Assembly (NCBI GenBank): GCA_021778575.1
Contig: JAJYCH010000032.1
Location: 1-14,722 of the forward strand
From: Planctomycetota bacterium
GTDB lineage: Bacteria > Planctomycetota > Planctomycetia > Isosphaerales > Isosphaeraceae
DNA: 14,722 nucleotides
Direction: 5' to 3'
A program made the position numbers and the translations under genes. Shown in pieces: positions 14,131-14,722 of this stretch. The notes beneath the pieces were generated by a model. The model ran no database searches, was not told the origin of the DNA, and was given only the letters and a program-made list of their open reading frames with translations. Position 1 is the first letter of the stretch, and every line of letters begins with the position of its first letter.

Positions 14131-14722
14131 ATGCGGAGCGGGCGGTTCGGGGCGACCCGGCGCGATGTCCTTCGGCTGTTCGAGGGAGGTTCGGTTGCCG
14201 GCTTGAGCGATGGCGAGCTTCTCGATCGGTTCGCGCTGACCGGGGACGAGACGGCGTTCGAGGCTCTCGTGGCGAAGCTGGGGCCGATGGTCCTGGGCGT
14301 CTGTCGCCGGATGCTGGTTGACCCTCATGACGTCGATGATGCGTTTCAGGCCACGTTTCTGGTCCTGGTCCGTCGCGCCCGATCGATTCGCGATCGCGAA
14401 CTCGTCGCCGCCTGGCTGCACGGGGTGGCGACGAAGGTGGCGAAACGGGCACGCATCGAGTCGGCCCGTCGGGCGGTTCGCGAGCGTGGGGCCGTTGATC
14501 CGGAAGCTCGCGAGGAAACTAGTTCGAACGACTTCGAGCTTCGGGCGGCGATCGACGCCGAGATCGAGCGACTGCCCGAAAATCATCGGCGACCGGTGAT
14601 TCTCTGCGACGTCGAAGGCTTGACTCGCGAGGAGGCGGCGCTCCGGCTCGGCTGGAGTTTGAACATGGTCCGTGGCCGGCTGGAGCGAGCTCGCGAGCGG
14701 CTACGGGGTCGGCTGACCCGGC
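14131..14722 (+). CDS. ECF RNA polymerase sigma factor (runs off right edge)
   Basis: The frame is open for 197 codons from ATG 14131 to the window end. Region 2 shows LLDRFALTGDETAFEALVAK, GPMVLGVCRRMLVDP, DDAFQATFLVLVRRARSIRD and AAWLHGVATKVAKRAR. Region 4 shows AAIDAEIERLPENHRRPVIL, CDVEGLTREEAALRLGWSLN and MVRGRLERARERLRGRLTR. It is collinear with the sigma part of the gene ending at 13904 and, over its first 69 residues, with the partial gene at the left edge (both have GPMVLG and DPHD). GAGGA (14119-14123) precedes the ATG by 7 bases. It starts 226 bases after the previous ECF gene, in tandem, with a similar upstream block. Whether it also carries a membrane or sensory tail cannot be judged from the part present. 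Confidence 0.92.
   Translation, partial: MRSGRFGATRRDVLRLFEGGSVAGLSDGELLDRFALTGDETAFEALVAKLGPMVLGVCRRMLVDPHDVDDAFQATFLVLVRRARSIRDRELVAAWLHGVATKVAKRARIESARRAVRERGAVDPEAREETSSNDFELRAAIDAEIERLPENHRRPVILCDVEGLTREEAALRLGWSLNMVRGRLERARERLRGRLTR

Overview
This is high-GC bacterial DNA that most resembles a planctomycete, probably of the Isosphaeraceae. The reasons are: three paralogous ECF sigma factors of the planctomycete 'LLERF…GPMVLGVCRR…DDAFQATFLVLV' type, one of them carrying a membrane segment and a long carboxypeptidase-regulatory-like tail; a PEP-CTERM protein next to a DUF4331 protein; GC-rich codon use that opens long antisense frames; and short intergenic CGAAGCCAA repeats of a kind I associate with this group. 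The placement is inferred from gene content, not from a search.

Left part (1-4219): the first 69 codons of an ECF sigma factor run off the left edge on the minus strand. Upstream of it on the same strand is transaldolase (tal), with a strong hairpin between the two genes. tal has a TATAAT box and a 16-bp palindrome in its promoter region. Divergent from tal, on the plus strand, are a GDP-6-deoxy-D-mannose reductase-like epimerase and rhamnulokinase (rhaB). Both act on 6-deoxyhexose chemistry, one biosynthetic and one catabolic, but they are about 200 bases apart and need not be co-transcribed.

Middle (4220-8500): an 892-base stretch without a convincing gene holds a 139-base element with terminal inverted repeats and several hairpins. 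It is followed by a probable three-gene operon for exported or envelope proteins: a PEP-CTERM protein, a DUF4331 protein and a membrane-anchored TPR protein. A hairpin covers the ribosome binding site of the TPR gene. A dispersed inverted repeat beginning GTAGGGT closes the operon.

Right-middle (8492-10831, all minus strand): an AT-richer two-gene module encodes a HEPN-like protein interrupted by an in-frame amber codon, and an overlapping 132-residue protein of unknown family. Next come a small protein with three zinc ribbons and, upstream of it, larE (sulfur transferase for the nickel-pincer cofactor). The larE upstream region carries a second GTAGGGT inverted repeat and an array of CGAAGCCAA motifs.

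Right edge (11463-14722, plus strand): two tandem ECF sigma genes share a conserved block about 70 bases before their start codons. The first is the sigma–membrane–regulatory-domain fusion; the second is cut by the window end. The best candidates for something new are the HEPN plus 132-residue module, the membrane-tethered sigma factor, and the CGAAGCCAA repeats.
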